In this document: positions 62,379 to 64,000 of the stretch, piece by piece
Layout: each line of letters begins with the position of its first letter
Numbering within the stretch: the first letter of the stretch is position 1
NCBI GenBank assembly: GCA_016841325.1
Contig: JAENZJ010000002.1
Coordinates: 124,001 to 188,000, forward strand
Source: Thermincola carboxydiphila
Lineage (GTDB): Bacteria; Bacillota; Thermincolia; Thermincolales; UBA2595
DNA length: 64,000 nucleotides
Direction of reading: 5' to 3'
Program-made: the position numbers and the translations under genes
The notes under the pieces: generated by a model
What the model was told of the DNA's origin: nothing
Databases searched by the model: none
The model's input: only the letters and a program-made list of their open reading frames with translations

Positions 62379-62879
62379 TTGACTAATGATAATGTGAACA
62401 CACTACTGTTATCCGATATAGCAATTATATCATCTCTAATCATTATTGCAATCATTTTGGCATTTATATACTTCACAGGTAAACGCAAATTTATCAGGGA
62501 GGCTCAAAAAAAGGTATTGGTACAAAATCCGGGGCTTATTTCCCAAATGGCTTTCCCGGCAAGGTATAAGAGGAGTTTGTCATTTATAACAGGACTAATT
62601 GGGATGAGTGGGAGCGGGATACTGACAGTCGCCCCGGAAGGGGTCCAGTATATGGGTTACAGGGGCCAGACCACTCCTGTAAACTTATCTGTCAATGCCG
62701 ACATTCTGCAGGTAACCTGGCTTGGCAAAGTTTTACCCCTTAGCTGTAAGTACTGGTTAGTTGTACGAAATGAGAGTGAGAATTATTATTTTACCGCAGA
62801 GACCGGAAAAATATTTGCCGGCAATCTGGAAGAAACAAAGGAGATATATGACTACATTTGCTCACAGGTGTGCAAATAA
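62379..62879 (+). CDS. Membrane-anchored protein of unknown function (166 aa)
   Basis: One N-terminal helix (about 12-34) then a soluble part with a beta-rich region. The TTG start follows a GGAG at 11 bases. No family recognised. The next gene follows after 18 bases, so they may be one operon. Confidence 0.6.
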   Translation: MTNDNVNTLLLSDIAIISSLIIIAIILAFIYFTGKRKFIREAQKKVLVQNPGLISQMAFPARYKRSLSFITGLIGMSGSGILTVAPEGVQYMGYRGQTTPVNLSVNADILQVTWLGKVLPLSCKYWLVVRNESENYYFTAETGKIFAGNLEETKEIYDYICSQVCK

Positions 62880-62897
62880 AATCGGTCAGCTAGGAGC

Positions 62898-63488
62898 ATG
62901 GAAAAGCAATTGACATCTTTTGATTTGGAAGCAAAAGTATTATCAGCTTTGAAGACGGTATTTGAGGGACAGTTATTTCATAAATCACTTTTGGAATCAC
63001 CCGCAGTTTTCTGTATTAATGAAAAGGGGTCGCCGGGCAGGAGGCAATTTAATATTGTGGCTGAACTGCGCCACAGTTCCGGCAATGGTATGCCAAGCTC
63101 TGATTACTGGTTCATTAACTGTAATGATGGTGAAATTGTTACTGCAGATACCCTGAGACGATTTCTGGTCAGCCTGACAAATTTTGTGGAGCAAAACACC
63201 CGAAAAATATTCATTACCTCCAGATACCCTTTTAACAGAGCAGCAGTCAGGTATGCCTTTGAAAACAGGATTGGTCTGGCCCGGGTTTCGCCTGTCCCTG
63301 TCAAACACAAATCCGGGTTGTCCGGTGACCTGATTCTGGGGATAAGTCCGCTGGAACTGAAAAACGCCCTGTGCAATCATGAGTTTGGTACCAGGAGATG
63401 GCCGTTTTACGGATTTACCAGCAAGGGTAAAATAGAACACTTTGGCTCACTAGAAAATTATTTCCGCAGGGAAATGTTTAACAAATAA
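62898..63488 (+). CDS. Possible restriction-endonuclease-like fold protein (196 aa)
   Basis: A 196-residue protein with a QFNIVAELRHSS segment and a later RKIFITSRYPFNRAAVRYAFENRIGLARV, which resemble the central strand and the C-terminal Thr/Ser-F-x2-A-x2-A helix of Mrr-like nucleases. The usual ExK is ExR here. The fold assignment is an inference and low confidence. Located 190 bases before addB. Confidence 0.5.
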   Translation: MEKQLTSFDLEAKVLSALKTVFEGQLFHKSLLESPAVFCINEKGSPGRRQFNIVAELRHSSGNGMPSSDYWFINCNDGEIVTADTLRRFLVSLTNFVEQNTRKIFITSRYPFNRAAVRYAFENRIGLARVSPVPVKHKSGLSGDLILGISPLELKNALCNHEFGTRRWPFYGFTSKGKIEHFGSLENYFRREMFNK

Positions 63489-63506
63489 TGCTTAATACCC
63501 AAGATT

Positions 63507-63536
63507 GTCCTTCAAAAGGAGGGGCAGTTTTTCTTT
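63507..63536 (+). terminator. Weak terminator before addB
   Basis: CCTTC with GGAGG wobble pairing around an AAAA loop, then TTTTTC. Confidence 0.4.
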
Positions 63537-63676
63537 TTGTCATGACATTTTATCCGATAGCTAACCGCCGCTAAAACTCCCGCTGGACAGTATTAAGCAG
63601 GCTGAACAGTAAAGGAATAATTAAACTATGTGGCGAATTGTTCCTCTGAAGCAAAAAGTATTGCGAGGTGTAGGGC

Positions 63677-64000
63677 TTGGAACTGAGATTTATACTGGGC
63701 CGTGCCGGCTCCGGGAAGACCGGGCATATGTTTAACTGTGTCAGGGAAGAGTTGCAGCGCAATCCGGAAGGTTCCCCGATAATTATATTAGTACCGGAAC
63801 AGGCTACCTTCCAGATGGAATATTACCTCTCAGCCAAACTGGGCTTAGAGGGGTCTGTCAGGGCACAGGTACTGAGTTTTCGCAGGCTTGCCCACAGGGT
63901 TTTGCTGGAGACCGGGGGTGCAGCACAGATACCGGTTGGTGAACTTGGCAAACGGATGATTTTGCGCCGGCTTTTGGAAAAGTATAAGTATGAATTAAGG
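63677..64000 (+). CDS. addB: ATP-dependent helicase/nuclease AddB, N-terminal part
   Basis: The frame opens with a TTG at 63677 behind GAGGTG and runs off the window. The first 108 residues show LRFILGRAGSGKT (Walker A at 8-15), IIILVPEQATFQMEYYL and VLSFRRLAHRVL, as in AddB of Firmicutes. AddAB processes double-strand breaks for recombination. Cut by the window edge. Confidence 0.93.
   Translation, partial: MELRFILGRAGSGKTGHMFNCVREELQRNPEGSPIIILVPEQATFQMEYYLSAKLGLEGSVRAQVLSFRRLAHRVLLETGGAAQIPVGELGKRMILRRLLEKYKYELR

Overview
The window looks like a chromosomal segment of an anaerobic, spore-forming Firmicute of class Clostridia, probably Peptococcaceae / Desulfotomaculum-like. This is inferred from gene content, not a database match: an 11-subunit complex I without the NADH-input module, an Hdr-Flox electron-confurcation cluster, the prkA-yhbH-spoVR sporulation cluster, type-II AddB, many TTG/GTG starts behind strong GGAGG ribosome sites, and selenocysteine-encoding TGA codons.

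Layout. 1-2.8 kb: end of rbgA, rnhB, an HD-GYP phosphodiesterase. 2.9-12.7 kb: nuoABCDHIJKLMN. 12.9-14.8 kb: yraN and yifB. 15.5-17.2 kb: a PAS/AAA+/Fis regulator without the sigma-54 contact motif. 17.5-23.5 kb: speE, then prkA-yhbH-spoVR. 23.7-30.3 kb: adk, murI, a P-loop kinase, a LysR regulator, small membrane and Cys-rich proteins, an endonuclease III-like glycosylase, an ABM protein, tRNA-Arg. 30.4-35 kb: a NERD-domain Ser/Thr kinase, small enzymes, pgsA. 35.2-38.6 kb: pxpBAC (5-oxoprolinase) and trxB. 38.7-39.7 kb: a small redox operon with a consensus promoter, a CsoR/CstR-like operator, a ferredoxin-like protein, a short coiled protein and a previously split selenoprotein. 40-48.5 kb: two-component system, yjbQ, a universal stress protein, a DinG-type helicase/exonuclease, psd and pssA. 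49.1-55.9 kb: hdrC-hdrB-hdrA-floxD-floxC-floxB-floxA, in which both hdrA and floxD (mvhD-like) are read through an in-frame TGA. 56-64 kb: PAS histidine kinase, TetR-controlled ABC-2 exporter, hemerythrin, two unknowns, and the start of addB.

How it fits together. The Nuo complex has no NuoEFG and so cannot take electrons from NADH by the usual route; it likely uses ferredoxin or another low-potential donor. The Hdr-Flox complex could connect NAD(P)H, ferredoxin and a heterodisulfide-type acceptor. Three selenoproteins (hdrA, floxD, and a 113-residue thioredoxin-fold-like protein) each carry a hairpin just after the TGA with the geometry of a bacterial SECIS element, so the organism should encode SelABCD/SelC elsewhere. 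The most novel locus is 38.7-39.7 kb: an apparently undescribed selenoprotein operon, next to trxB, with an operator resembling those of copper or persulfide sensors.

Intergenic regions carry at least four copies of an imperfect palindrome whose arms share a GGGGCAGATGTGTTCC-like core, plus many intrinsic terminators. No CRISPR array, insertion sequence, rRNA or prophage was seen.
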